Source of the DNA: Nitrosomonas ureae
GTDB lineage: Bacteria; Pseudomonadota; Gammaproteobacteria; Burkholderiales; Nitrosomonadaceae
Length of the DNA: 64,000 nucleotides
Direction: 5' to 3'
Assembly (NCBI RefSeq): GCF_900206265.1
Contig: NZ_LT907782.1
Coordinates: 3,000,189-3,064,188 of the forward strand
The notes beneath the pieces are model-generated. The model searched no databases. It was not told the DNA's origin and worked only from the letters and a program-made list of their open reading frames with translations. This document shows, one piece after another, positions 48,451 to 58,144 of the stretch (positions are counted from its first letter, which is position 1; every line of letters starts with the position of its first letter). The position numbers and the translations under genes are program-made.

Positions 48451-49166
48451 ATGGAAGACTGGCTGGTTATTTCATTGGCAGCGCTTGTCGCATCAACGGT
48501 AGCGGCAATAGCAGGGACGGGAGGCGGAATTATTTTGCTTCCCGTTCTAATTGAAGCAGTCGGTGTTCGCGAAGCCGTTCCGATGTATGCAGTGATTCAG
48601 TTAATTGGAAATTTGAGCCGAGTTGCCTTTAATCGACAGTTGATTCAGCTGACAGTAGTTTTTTGGTTTTGTGTCGGAGCAATTCCATTTTCCATTCTTG
48701 GCGCTTGGCTCTTTACCAAGATTCCGGATAGCAAACTTTTAAACATCATTGGTACTTTTCTGATTTTTACTGTTGTATGGCGTCATTGGCGAGGACACGC
48801 CATAGCCAGCTTTAATCCGAAATATTTTGCCCTCATAGGCGGGATTTTTCAGTCATTTCAGCAATCGCTGGTAGTGCAGGCCCGTTTCTTGCGCCGTTTT
48901 ATCTTTCTTACGGACTTGTCAAAGGTGCGTTTATTGGCACTGAGGCTTTAGGAACCGCCATAATGCATGTCATGAAGCTTGGCACTTATCACGAACTGGG
49001 TGCAATCTCCCCAACCACATGGCTCAATGGCATAACCATCGGTCCAATAATGATCCTTGGTTCATATGTCGGGAAGCATGTGTTAGAAAGATTATCAATC
49101 CGAGTATTCATGATTATTGTCGAAGTCGCAATTGTCGGATTCGGATTATGGTTTCTTAGCAAGTAA
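48451..49166 (+). pseudogene. TauE/SafE-type sulfite exporter, frameshifted in a T run
   Basis: The first part (48451 to about 48846) encodes SLAALVASTVAAIAGTGGG. The sequence then continues one frame over as SVISAIAGSAGPFLAPFY and YGLVKGAFIGTEALGTAIMH, ending VGFGLWFLSK at 49166. The break falls in a run of five Ts (48845-48849) where six would restore the frame. A sequencing error is therefore quite possible, but as given the gene is broken. TauE/SafE proteins export organosulfonates, sulfite or related anions. Confidence 0.85.
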
Positions 49167-49234
49167 TTTATTACGAAGTATTAGATAGTGATCAATAATA
49201 GAACTCCGGGATCAGTTTTTTTGAAAAAGATAAT

Positions 49235-51121
49235 ATGACTTATAATCAAACAGTAATCCTTATCATTCTGCTGGTTACCATGACTATGTTCTTATGGGGG
49301 CGTTGGCGTCACGATATGGTTGCAGTAGGCTCGTTACTTGCTTGTGTGCTAACTGGATTGATTGCAACAGCAGATGCCTTTACTGGTTTCGGTCATCCCG
49401 CAGTGATAAGTGTGGCCTGTATTCTAATATTGAGCAGGGGTTTACAAACTTCCGGAGCAGTCAATGTATTAGTTCGTCATACCTTACCGAAGAATGCTGG
49501 CCCCACGTTAAATCTGATAGCTCTGGTCGGGCTGGGGGCAGCACTTTCCGGCTTCATGAACAATGTGGGTGCAATGGCTCTTTTAATGCCGGTGGCTATT
49601 CAGCTGGCTGAGCGTCTTGATCTGCCACCCGGACGAATATTGATGCCATTGGCTTTTGGCACCATTTTGGGCGGCATGATGACTATGATCGGAACACCGC
49701 CGAACCTGATCGTATCAGGCTTTCGTGCTCAAAGCGGTGCAGGCAGCTTTGGTATGTTCGATTTTACCCCTGTCGGTTTGGCTGTAGCCTTAAGCGGAGT
49801 AATTTTTATCGCGGTTGTCGGCTGGCGACTGGTACCGATGCGCAAGCAAGCTGACATAGAAGGTTTTGAGACCGGTGCTTACATCACCGAAGTGCGCGTA
49901 GCGGCGGATAGTAAAGCTGCCGGGATGACCTTGCGCAAACTTGAAACTGTTCTCGATGAACATGGCGCGCAAGTCGTGGGTTTGGTGCGAAAGGAAAAAC
50001 ATTTAACTGTGCCCCGAACCCGATTCAAAATAGTCGCTGATGATATTCTGATTATTGAAGCTGAAGTTGAAACACTGGCAGATATTCTGTCCAGCCTCGG
50101 CTTAAGTCTGGAAGAAGCGGATACAGCGTTTACTCAATACAACGATAGTAAGAAGAATCGCAATGAGACCAAGAGCTCCCCGGGTAACAGTGATATCAAG
50201 GCGATTAGCGAAGATCCTGGCGCTGAGAAACCCAATGAAGTAGAAGAAGAATCTTCGCAGAGCGATGAAGTCATTTTGATGGAGTTCGTTGTTCGTCCGG
50301 AATCAACGATCTCAGGCCGATCAGCTGCAGATTTACGGTTACGTACCCGCTATGGACTCAATCTGCTAGCGGTATCTCGTGAAGGCTCACGCGCTAAGAC
50401 CCGGTTGAGGACGCTCAAGATTCAGCCTGGTGACTTGCTGTTGCTACAAGGTACGGCAGAAGTTCTGGCTGAATTTGCAGCTGACTTCGGCTGTGTGCCA
50501 TTGGCTAACCGTGAGCTACACATCCCCGATAAACGCAAGGCACTGATTGCCGGTGGTATCATGGCTGCCGCAGTCAGTGGTGCGGCTTTCGGTTTGTTGC
50601 CGGCAGCTATTTCGTTCGCCCTCGGCGTACTGGCTTCGATGGCTTTGCATATCGTCCCGCCGCGAGCGGTTTATGAAGCGATCGATTGGCCGGTAATTGT
50701 GTTACTCGGGTCACTCATTCCCGTAGCCGGCGCACTGGAATCTACCGGGATGGCAGATCTGGTGGCGCGTTTCTTGATTGATAATATTGTCCAGGGTCAT
50801 GCCATTATGGGGCTGTTACTTATTCTGATTATTACAATGTTTTTGTCCGATCTAATGAATAATGCCGCCACTGCAGCCGTGATGTGCCCGATTGCGATTG
50901 GCACCGCGACTGCGCTAGGAGTGAACGCCGATTCTTTTCTGATGGCGGTGGCGATCGGTGCTTCCTGCGCATTTTTGACTCCGATTGGACACCAGAATAA
51001 TACTCTTATCCTGGGTCCGGGCGGTTTTCGTTTCGGCGATTACTGGCAGCTTGGGTTGCCGCTCGAAATATTAGTTATTATTGTCAGTATTCCCTTGCTG
51101 CTGATCTTTTGGCCACTCTGA
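49235..51121 (+). CDS. SLC13-type anion permease with two RCK_C domains
   Basis: The 628-residue product has membrane domains at about 1-200 and 440-628, with NNVGAMALLMPVAIQLAERL and MIGTPPNLIVSGFRAQSG, and a middle region with two RCK_C-like segments (about 215-290, GAYITEVRVAADSKAAGMTL; and about 350-430, LMEFVVRPESTISGRSAAD). An acidic linker (about 300-345) joins them. This is the DASS/SLC13-type family that transports dicarboxylates or sulfate; the substrate is unknown. It lies between tauE-like and a second permease. Confidence 0.88.
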   Translation: MTYNQTVILIILLVTMTMFLWGRWRHDMVAVGSLLACVLTGLIATADAFTGFGHPAVISVACILILSRGLQTSGAVNVLVRHTLPKNAGPTLNLIALVGLGAALSGFMNNVGAMALLMPVAIQLAERLDLPPGRILMPLAFGTILGGMMTMIGTPPNLIVSGFRAQSGAGSFGMFDFTPVGLAVALSGVIFIAVVGWRLVPMRKQADIEGFETGAYITEVRVAADSKAAGMTLRKLETVLDEHGAQVVGLVRKEKHLTVPRTRFKIVADDILIIEAEVETLADILSSLGLSLEEADTAFTQYNDSKKNRNETKSSPGNSDIKAISEDPGAEKPNEVEEESSQSDEVILMEFVVRPESTISGRSAADLRLRTRYGLNLLAVSREGSRAKTRLRTLKIQPGDLLLLQGTAEVLAEFAADFGCVPLANRELHIPDKRKALIAGGIMAAAVSGAAFGLLPAAISFALGVLASMALHIVPPRAVYEAIDWPVIVLLGSLIPVAGALESTGMADLVARFLIDNIVQGHAIMGLLLILIITMFLSDLMNNAATAAVMCPIAIGTATALGVNADSFLMAVAIGASCAFLTPIGHQNNTLILGPGGFRFGDYWQLGLPLEILVIIVSIPLLLIFWPL

Positions 51122-51158
51122 TTGATGGAAATAAAACGAAACCGGAGACTGAGCAAAA

Positions 51159-53504
51159 ATGACCTTTGAAATCATGTTGGTGCTTGGAATTCTTTTTTCC
51201 TGTTTTATCCTGTTTGTCACTGAATGGGTACGCATGGATGTGGTGGCGTTAATGGTGCTGTCAAGCTTGGCGATCTTTGGGTTGGTCTCACCTGCTGAGG
51301 CAATTAGCGGTTTTAGCAATCCGGCAGTGATCACGGTATGGGCAATGTACATCATGAGCGAGGGACTCACTCGCGCCGGTATCGCCGATCGGATTGGCAG
51401 CCTGGTAATGCGAGTCAGTGGACGTAGCGAAGTACGTATAATCACGATCTTCATGATCACAGCGGGCATATTGTCGGCTTTCATGAACAATATAGCGGTA
51501 GCGGCATTAATGCTGCCGGTGGTGATCGAAGTTGCCCGACGTTCCGCAATTGCCCCTTCTCGGGTGCTGATGCCATTGGCCTACGCTACACTCCTTGGTG
51601 GACTCATGACGCTTATTGGTACCCCTCCGAACCTGTTAGTGAGCATCGCACTGCATGAGGCTGGAGAAACGGAATTTAATTTCTTCGATTTTGCTTTTAT
51701 CGGGGTACCCATCCTGTTGACCGGTACCGCTTTTGTCGCGCTGATGGGGCGCTACCTGCTGCCGATAACCGATACCACGCGCCTTCTCGAGAAGCAACGG
51801 AACTTGCATGCTGAGTATGGGTTGCAGGAACGTATTTTTGCGCTACAGGTGCCCACCGATGCTTTACTGATTGGCAAGACGATTGCCGAATCCGGGATGA
51901 CCTGGGCTGCAGGTCTAGTAATTATCGCACTAACCCGTGCAGGGCGAACCGAAGTGTTACCCCGGGCAAACACAATGTTGCAAGCGGGGGACATTCTGCT
52001 TACTCAGGGTCGTTTTGATCACTTCGAGCGATTACGCAGTTGGAGTACGCTCAAAATTGAGCGCGAGGCGCCAATCTTGCACGAGAGATTATTGGTCGAC
52101 AACAAGCTTGCCGAATTGACGGTGGCCGATCATGCTTCCATGATTGGTAAGTATTTGTATCATAGAGAATTTAGAGAGCATTTCGGAGTCAATATACTGG
52201 CAATTCGACGCGCAGGGTTAGTACGCCGTACACGATTGGCTGAAATGATAATTGCTAAGGATGATCGTTTGCTGGTACAGGGTACACCGCAGGCGCTGGC
52301 GGCGTTACATGATGTGTCGGAGTTTTCGGCTGAAGCACCGGTTACGCCTGATGAAATGCGGAAAAACTATCAGCTTGATGCGCGCCTGTTCGTGTTGCGT
52401 GTACCGAACGATACGCCATTATCCAACTCCACATTAGCCGAGAATCAGCTAGGAGATGCATTTGATTTCCGTTTGCTCGGTATTTTTCGTGGTGGTGAAG
52501 TACTGGAATCACCGGTTTCTGAAGAGATTATTCAAGCAGGGGATCTATTGCTGATCCAGGGACGGGAAAGCGATCTGGATATGCTGCGTGGTTTGCAGCA
52601 ACTGGAGCGGTTGGATGATGTACCTCCTTATCTGGATGTCTTCGAGCAAGGTGGGCTCGATCTTGTCGAGGCAACGCTACATCCACATAGCAAGTTTGTC
52701 GGTCGCCGCGTTGAAGATTTACGGTTCGATGAGCATTATCAGGTGGAATTAGCCGCAATCTGGCGTACAGGAAAACCGCATCGGTCCAGCCTGCGCACCA
52801 TGACTCTGCAATCGGGTGATGGATTACTCTTTGTCGGACCCAAGGCACGTTTGGCCGGGCTTAACGAGATTGAGGATCTATTGATACTTAATCCGGTACA
52901 AGTCAAACCGATTAACACGCGCAAGGCGCCCCTTGCGGGTGCATTGATGCTGTTAGTGGTTGCTGCAGTTATTATGGAATTATTGCCCATTTCGATTGCG
53001 GCCATTGCCGGTGCAACGCTGATGGTATTGAGCGGTTGTCTTAATATGGAACAGGCACACCGCGCAATCGAATGGCGATCAATCTTTCTGATTGCCGGTA
53101 TGTTGCCACTAGGCACTGCAATGCAACATACTGGTGCAGCCACTTGGCTGGCTCAAAGCATGCTGGATCTGCTGGGCCCGGGCGGGCCATGGCTCGTTAT
53201 CTCCGGGCTCTATGTCATCACCACACTGGGCGCCTTGATCATGCCGACCGTGGCCCTTGTTCTCATCATGGCACCGATCGCTTTGACACTCAGTACAACG
53301 CTGGGCGTATCGGCACAGGCGGTAATGATGGTGGTTGCCATTGCTGCAACCAGTCTCGCGAGCCCGGTGGCACATCCAGCCAATACCTTAGTAATGGGTC
53401 CGGGTGGGTATCGATTTATCGATTACCTGAAGCTTGGCATCCCGCTCACTTTAGTAGTGGCTCTGGTTACGGCTTTCCTGTTACCGATATTTTGGCCACT
53501 TTAG
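51159..53504 (+). CDS. SLC13-type anion permease with four RCK_C-like domains
   Basis: The 781-residue product is a larger relative of the preceding gene. Membrane domains lie at about 1-200 and 590-781, with NNIAVAALMLPVVIEVARRS and TLIGTPPNLLVS. The cytoplasmic insert holds four RCK_C-like repeats, each with a G-D-x-L-L/L-x-x-Q-G motif (AGDILLTQGR, KDDRLLVQGT, AGDLLLIQGR, SGDGLLFVGP). Such domains bind nucleotides or ligands and gate transport. It follows 37 bases after its paralogue. Confidence 0.88.
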   Translation: MTFEIMLVLGILFSCFILFVTEWVRMDVVALMVLSSLAIFGLVSPAEAISGFSNPAVITVWAMYIMSEGLTRAGIADRIGSLVMRVSGRSEVRIITIFMITAGILSAFMNNIAVAALMLPVVIEVARRSAIAPSRVLMPLAYATLLGGLMTLIGTPPNLLVSIALHEAGETEFNFFDFAFIGVPILLTGTAFVALMGRYLLPITDTTRLLEKQRNLHAEYGLQERIFALQVPTDALLIGKTIAESGMTWAAGLVIIALTRAGRTEVLPRANTMLQAGDILLTQGRFDHFERLRSWSTLKIEREAPILHERLLVDNKLAELTVADHASMIGKYLYHREFREHFGVNILAIRRAGLVRRTRLAEMIIAKDDRLLVQGTPQALAALHDVSEFSAEAPVTPDEMRKNYQLDARLFVLRVPNDTPLSNSTLAENQLGDAFDFRLLGIFRGGEVLESPVSEEIIQAGDLLLIQGRESDLDMLRGLQQLERLDDVPPYLDVFEQGGLDLVEATLHPHSKFVGRRVEDLRFDEHYQVELAAIWRTGKPHRSSLRTMTLQSGDGLLFVGPKARLAGLNEIEDLLILNPVQVKPINTRKAPLAGALMLLVVAAVIMELLPISIAAIAGATLMVLSGCLNMEQAHRAIEWRSIFLIAGMLPLGTAMQHTGAATWLAQSMLDLLGPGGPWLVISGLYVITTLGALIMPTVALVLIMAPIALTLSTTLGVSAQAVMMVVAIAATSLASPVAHPANTLVMGPGGYRFIDYLKLGIPLTLVVALVTAFLLPIFWPL

Positions 53505-53547
53505 ATTCATTATCTGAGAGCCTGGCATGATGCTGTTATGCATCCGG

Positions 53548-54429
53548 CTAAGCTTTGCTCAGATGCTCCTGTAAGAATTTAATGAAGTGCTGTGTTTTTG
53601 CAGGCAGTAACCGGGTTTCCGTAACAGCGTAGACGGATACAGGTGTGCCATGCCATTGGGGTAGTACGCGACGCAATCGCCCACTAGCAAGATCATCAGC
53701 GACAATTTTTTCCCACATTATGATGATGCCCATATCGAGCGCTGCCAAGCGGCAAATCATCCCGACACTGTTGAGCTTGAATCGGCTACCAATAGAAACT
53801 TCGGTGGTGTGCGCCCCATTGTGTAGTGTCCATGTATTAGTCTTCATGATGCCCAGACACTCATGGTGCGCCAGATCGGCAGGCTCGGCAGGTTCTCCCG
53901 AGCGGTTAAGATAACGAGGCGAAGCGTATAGGTACACGGGGAGCACGCCTAATAGACGAGCGATCAATTGCGAGTTCTCCGGTTCTCCGATGCGGATTGC
54001 AACATCGAAGGGCTCACTCACCAGATCGATCCGCCGTGACGTAAGATCGAAATCGAAGACGATGCCCGGATAGAGTCTTGCAAATTCGGCGATCAAGGGT
54101 GCCATGTAGGTTACGGTAAAATCTACGGGCAACGAGGCGCGTAGCACGCCACTGGGCTGCTCGAGCATTTTGCCGAGTTGCTCGTGCGCGAGCCTGGCTT
54201 CATCGACGATACGCTTACAGCGCTCGAAATAAATCTGACCAGCCTCGGTTAAAGTGATCCTGCGCGTTGTTCGATGTAAAAGACGCAGTCCGATCGTCTT
54301 CTCCAGCGCACTGATCCGTCGCGATAGGGTTGAGTTCGGCATCCCGATAATATCTGCAGCTCCGCGAAAACTCCTGGCCTTGACAACTTCCACGAACAGG
54401 GCCATGTCATTCAGAAATTCCATATTCAT
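53548..54429 (-). CDS. LysR-type transcriptional regulator
   Basis: The 293-residue product has an N-terminal winged helix (about 5-65) with FRGAADIIGMPNSTLSRRIS and RLLHRTTRRITLTEAGQ, then a substrate-binding domain (about 90-290). It converges on the SLC13 genes. Its leader contains two ATTCTACAT copies near 54472-54510, candidate autoregulatory half-sites. The activating ligand is unknown. Confidence 0.93.
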   Translation of the reverse strand: MNMEFLNDMALFVEVVKARSFRGAADIIGMPNSTLSRRISALEKTIGLRLLHRTTRRITLTEAGQIYFERCKRIVDEARLAHEQLGKMLEQPSGVLRASLPVDFTVTYMAPLIAEFARLYPGIVFDFDLTSRRIDLVSEPFDVAIRIGEPENSQLIARLLGVLPVYLYASPRYLNRSGEPAEPADLAHHECLGIMKTNTWTLHNGAHTTEVSIGSRFKLNSVGMICRLAALDMGIIIMWEKIVADDLASGRLRRVLPQWHGTPVSVYAVTETRLLPAKTQHFIKFLQEHLSKA

Positions 54430-54738
54430 TGCTCCATTGGTGGATCAATCTTATCCAAAAAGCAGTCTTTATTCTACATAAGAAGCAGTGGACAATTCTA
54501 CATTGAAAAATTTAGTGTAATCATCATGAACAACTACATGAGAAACATCAAAAAGAAAGGGTGAACATTGAGCCGATCGGTTTTATGTTGACCTTGTTGG
54601 ATCTGGCTCTATTACACCAGTACCAAGTGGGACTTAATAATACACATACTTCGCTGAATCAGTCCCTATCCTGCAGAAGGTTCGATGCTTACGCTGATAA
54701 AAAATAAGATTCTTATAAAATTGATAGGGAGTTATTTT
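54430..54738. other. LysR-lipoprotein intergenic region with ATTCTACAT repeats
   Basis: About 309 bases. ATTCTACAT occurs twice, near 54472 and 54496, as a direct repeat in the LysR leader; this may be an operator. The rest, leading to the small lipoprotein, shows no convincing gene. TTGACC at 54588-54593 has only a poor -10 partner. Confidence 0.45.
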
Positions 54739-54939
54739 ATGAAGCGTATTATCAATGCAGTTACTATCGCTTTGTTAGTTATGCTGATAGCCGCGTGCGG
54801 TCGTCCTACGGTGATAATTAATGAAAGAGAAAGGGAAAATTATGAAAAAAAACTTGCTGGTGAAAAAATAGTGTGTGCATACGGGCTGGATGCTAATGGA
54901 TCATGCCTGAAAGAAGGTGATGATGGCATCTGGTATTAA
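54739..54939 (+). CDS. Small lipoprotein, function unknown
   Basis: From ATG 54739, seven bases after AGGGAG, the product is 66 residues with a lipoprotein signal ending LLVMLIAAC (lipobox LIAAC). The mature part is short, charged and ends LKEGDDGIWY. An upstream in-frame start at 54685 gives a longer, less typical signal. No family recognised. Confidence 0.8.
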   Translation: MKRIINAVTIALLVMLIAACGRPTVIINERERENYEKKLAGEKIVCAYGLDANGSCLKEGDDGIWY

Positions 54940-55067
54940 TGGCTGTTACCCTTTCTGTAACAAAAAACCAGAATCTATTTTTTTAAGCTATTTCTTAACC
55001 ACCTGGCAAACCGCGGATAAATAAATGTTGAGATTTATACTTTTTATTGAAAAGGATATAAGCGCGA

Positions 55068-55967
55068 ATGTCTACCTTAATTGAATGGCCGGTAAAATCT
55101 AAGGAACTGCATAGTAATCATTTTGACACGACAATCTGGAATGATTTTCAGTTCAGACCCGATGATATTGTCATTGCAACATATGCTAAATCAGGCACAA
55201 CTTGGACTCAGCAAATTGTGGGGCAATTATTATTCAATGGCGACCCAGATCTGGCAGTAGCGGAAATGTCGCCGTGGCTTGATCTACGCGTACCTCCCAA
55301 AGCAATAAAATTACCTCAGGTAGAGGCACAAAAGCATCGCAGGTTTTTAAAAACGCACCTGCCTATTGATGCGCTGGTATATTCGCCTAAAGCAAAGTAT
55401 ATATATATTGGCCGGGATGGGCGTGATGTTCTGTGGAGCCTATATAACCATTACTCCAATGGAAATCAAGCAATGTATGCGGCATTAAATGATACTCCAG
55501 GGCTTATAGGTCCCTCTTTCACGCCGTTGCCGACAGATATTCGCAAGTGTTGGCATGACTGGATGGACAAGGATGGTTACCCTTTCTGGCCATTCTGGGA
55601 AAACATTCGCTCTTGGTGGAAGATTAGAGAGTTACCTAACCTCTTGCTCCTTCATTTTAACGATCTCAAACGCGACATGCCGGGAGAAATGCGTCGAATT
55701 GCACGCTTTCTCGATATTCCCATTAATGAGGACAGATGGCCTTTTATAGTCGAATATTGCACATTCGATTGGATGAAAAATAATGCCACGAGAAGTGTGC
55801 CGCTAGGTGGTGCGTTCTGGGATGAAGGCGCAAAAGTATTCATTAACAAAGGGGTGAATGGCCGCTGGATGGATACCCTGACTGCGGACGATTCCGCTCA
55901 GTATGAAGCACGCGCAGTAAAAGAATTGGGACTCGAATGCGCACACTGGCTCGCGAGCAAATTTTGA
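55068..55967 (+). CDS. PAPS-dependent sulfotransferase (SULT-like)
   Basis: Sulfotransferases move sulfate from PAPS to hydroxyls or amines. The 299-residue product has the 5'-phosphosulfate-binding loop ATYAKSGTTWTQQIVGQ (Lys41 to Trp46), the 3'-phosphate region GRDGRDVLWSLYNHYSN, and near the end RKCWHDWMDKDGYPFWPF and NKGVNGRWMDTL, all shared with cytosolic SULT-type enzymes. The acceptor is unknown. A tandem 15-bp repeat and hairpins follow the stop. Confidence 0.9.
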   Translation: MSTLIEWPVKSKELHSNHFDTTIWNDFQFRPDDIVIATYAKSGTTWTQQIVGQLLFNGDPDLAVAEMSPWLDLRVPPKAIKLPQVEAQKHRRFLKTHLPIDALVYSPKAKYIYIGRDGRDVLWSLYNHYSNGNQAMYAALNDTPGLIGPSFTPLPTDIRKCWHDWMDKDGYPFWPFWENIRSWWKIRELPNLLLLHFNDLKRDMPGEMRRIARFLDIPINEDRWPFIVEYCTFDWMKNNATRSVPLGGAFWDEGAKVFINKGVNGRWMDTLTADDSAQYEARAVKELGLECAHWLASKF

Positions 55968-55997
55968 ATCTCTGCGGGTTTAATCTCTACGGGTTAA
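55968..55997. repeat. Imperfect 15-bp tandem repeat after the sulfotransferase gene
   Basis: ATCTCTGCGGGTTTA (55968-55982) and ATCTCTACGGGTTAA (55983-55997) are adjacent near-copies differing at two positions. They immediately precede the hairpin cluster at 56004-56079. Confidence 0.6.
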
Positions 55998-56003
55998 ATT
56001 CCC

Positions 56004-56079
56004 CGCCCCTTGGGGCGAAAGCTGGTTGAAAACCAGCAGATTGAAGAACGCAGTTAATACCCAGCTGCTTGCGGCGGGG
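56004..56079. repeat. Hairpin cluster resembling IS200/IS605 or REP ends
   Basis: Three stems: CGCCCC-TT-GGGGCG (56004-56017), GCTGGTT-gaa-AACCAGC (56021-56037), and CCCAGCTGC-TT-GCGGCGGGG (56060-56079, one mismatch and one wobble). TT-loop hairpins with GC stems resemble ends recognised by Y1 transposases. No transposase is here, so it is a remnant or non-autonomous unit. Confidence 0.45.
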
Positions 56080-56095
56080 TGCTTTATTTTTTATC
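56060..56095 (+). terminator. Likely terminator after the sulfotransferase gene
   Basis: The last hairpin (56060-56079) is followed on the plus strand by GCTTTATTTTTTATC, giving an intrinsic-terminator shape. It overlaps the last codons of the convergent comM gene. Confidence 0.5.
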
Positions 56096-57589
56096 TAACC
56101 TACGGTACTGAATGGCTTCTGCAATATGCTGATTATTGATTTTATTAACTCCCGATAAGTCCGCAATCGTTCGAGCCACTTTCAAAATACGATGGTAGGC
56201 TCGAGCAGATAGATTCAAGCGGCTAATCGCATTTTTGAGCAAAGTTTCGCTGGTAGTATCCAGAGCACAATGTTGATCGATTTCCTTGACGCTCAGGCGG
56301 CTATTGGTTTTTCCCTGTCGATTGAGTTGCCGTTGGTGCGATTCTGTTACGCGCGCTCGGATGACGCTGCTTTTCTCACCACTCACTCGTTGACGCATCA
56401 ATTCCTCTTGCGGCACAGCCGGAACTTCGATCTGCATGTCGATACGATCGAGTAACGGGCCGGAGATTTTTGCGCGATAGCGGGAAACCTGATCGGGGGT
56501 GCAATGGCATTTACCATTGGTGTGTCCCAAATAGCCGCAGGGGCAGGGGTTCATCGCGGCAATCAATTGAAATTGCGCTGGAAATTCCGCCTGACGAGCT
56601 GCGCGGGAAATGGTGATTTTTCCGGACTCAAGCGGTTCGCGCAGGACTTCCAGTACCTTGCGGTCGAATTCGGCCAGTTCATCTAGAAACAGTACGCCGT
56701 GCATGGCGAGTGAAATTTCGCCGGGGCGAGGATTACTGCCGCCACCCACCAATGCAATGCCGGAAGCGGTATGATGAGGCGAGCGGAAAGGTCGGCGTTT
56801 CCAGTTGCTGATGTTAAAACTGCCATGGCTGAGCGATTGCATGGCTGCGGATTCCAGCGCTTCTGTTTCGGTCATGGGTGGCAAAATGCCCGGAAAGCGT
56901 GCCGCCAGCATCGATTTTCCGGTACCCGGCGGACCGATCATCAAAACGCTATGACCCCCGGCAGCGGCAATTTCCAATGTACGTTTTGCATGCGTCTGGC
57001 CTTTGACTTCATCGAGATCCGGGTAAACCGAGTCTTCATTTTCACTTTCTGCGATACCGGAAAAACGGGATAAAGTTTCTTGCCCGGTTAAATGCGCACA
57101 GATTTGCAATAATGATTTGGCCGCGTAAATCGTCGCTTTTTTGACCAGTGCGGCTTCCGCAGCATTTTGTTCAGGCAGTACAAAACTGCGACCAGATTGC
57201 GACGCGTTGTAGGTCATCGCCAACGCGCCATGGATTGGACGTAATTCCCCGGTTAGCGCCAGTTCCCCAGCCCATTCGTATTGATCCAGTTTATCTTTGG
57301 GAATTTGCCCGGTTGCCGCCAGTATGCCTAATGCAATGGGTAAATCGAATCGTCCACTTTCTTTGGGCAGGTCGGCCGGAGCCAGGTTGATGGTGATACG
57401 CTGCGCGGGGATTTTGAATTGCGCATTCTGCAGCGCGGCCCTGACACGGTCTTTACTTTCTTTAACCTCGGTATCGGGAAGACCGACGATAGTAAAGCTG
57501 GGCAAGCCGTTGGCGATGTGTGTTTCCACTGTCACCAACGGCGCTTGAACACCTGAAAGCGCACGGCTATAGAGTACGGCAAGTGCCAT
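56084..57589 (-). CDS. comM: YifB/ComM family AAA+ ATPase
   Basis: ComM is a hexameric helicase that promotes branch migration during natural transformation. The 501-residue product starts MALAVLYSRALSGVQAPLVT, has a Lon-like S16 domain (about 1-170), Walker A GPPGTGKSMLAARF (about residue 220), Walker B-like VLFLDELAEF, and NPCPCGYLGH with the C-terminal Mg-chelatase-type segment. With comF and pil genes in the window, DNA uptake competence is plausible. Confidence 0.93.
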   Translation of the reverse strand: MALAVLYSRALSGVQAPLVTVETHIANGLPSFTIVGLPDTEVKESKDRVRAALQNAQFKIPAQRITINLAPADLPKESGRFDLPIALGILAATGQIPKDKLDQYEWAGELALTGELRPIHGALAMTYNASQSGRSFVLPEQNAAEAALVKKATIYAAKSLLQICAHLTGQETLSRFSGIAESENEDSVYPDLDEVKGQTHAKRTLEIAAAGGHSVLMIGPPGTGKSMLAARFPGILPPMTETEALESAAMQSLSHGSFNISNWKRRPFRSPHHTASGIALVGGGSNPRPGEISLAMHGVLFLDELAEFDRKVLEVLREPLESGKITISRAARQAEFPAQFQLIAAMNPCPCGYLGHTNGKCHCTPDQVSRYRAKISGPLLDRIDMQIEVPAVPQEELMRQRVSGEKSSVIRARVTESHQRQLNRQGKTNSRLSVKEIDQHCALDTTSETLLKNAISRLNLSARAYHRILKVARTIADLSGVNKINNQHIAEAIQYRRLDKK

Positions 57590-57660
57590 CTGGGCAGACG
57601 CAGGTTTAAGTTACACGGATGCGAATTGTAATTTACTCAAGCATAACAAGAGATATAAGT

Positions 57661-57927
57661 TTATTTATCCGCTTCTGTGGGTATTTCGCGAGCATTCAGC
57701 CGCGCTTCCAGGTCGGCAACCTGGGCTTCAAGAATCATCAGTTTTTCACGGGTGCGCTGTAAAACTTCCTGCTGCACATCAAATTCATCACGCGTGACTA
57801 ATTCAAGCCGGGAGAATGCCCCCGATAATAAAACCCGGATATTTTTCTCGATGTCTTTGGCCGGGCTGTTTTGCATGATCTCGCTGACTTTGGCATTGAT
57901 TTCATCAATTACATTTTTATTAAGCAT
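57661..57927 (-). CDS. ubiK: Ubiquinone biosynthesis accessory factor UbiK (BMFP/YqiC)
   Basis: UbiK assists aerobic ubiquinone synthesis with UbiJ. The 88-residue product is a coiled coil beginning MLNKNVIDEINAKVSEIMQN and has SRLELVTRDEFDVQQEVLQR, characteristic of the family. A strong ribosome site (AAGGAGAACAACG) precedes ATG 57927. Divergent from amgK; a 9-bp hairpin (57977-58001) lies in the shared promoter gap. Confidence 0.92.
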   Translation of the reverse strand: MLNKNVIDEINAKVSEIMQNSPAKDIEKNIRVLLSGAFSRLELVTRDEFDVQQEVLQRTREKLMILEAQVADLEARLNAREIPTEADK

Positions 57928-58144
57928 CGTTGTTCTCCTTGTTGATTGATTTACCAGTTGATCAGCTGGTTAGTGAGCGACGTGATAAAATCTCACGTTG
58001 CGAAATTTCTTGCAATATCGAATTATCCATTGTTATTGAGAAGGGTTCCAGTTTTACTCTGCAAAGTGAATTTGTCACGCTTTTTAAAAGCAATTATTTT
58101 GGGTATTTTAGATCCCGGGAACGATAAATTATTTGGATATAGGA

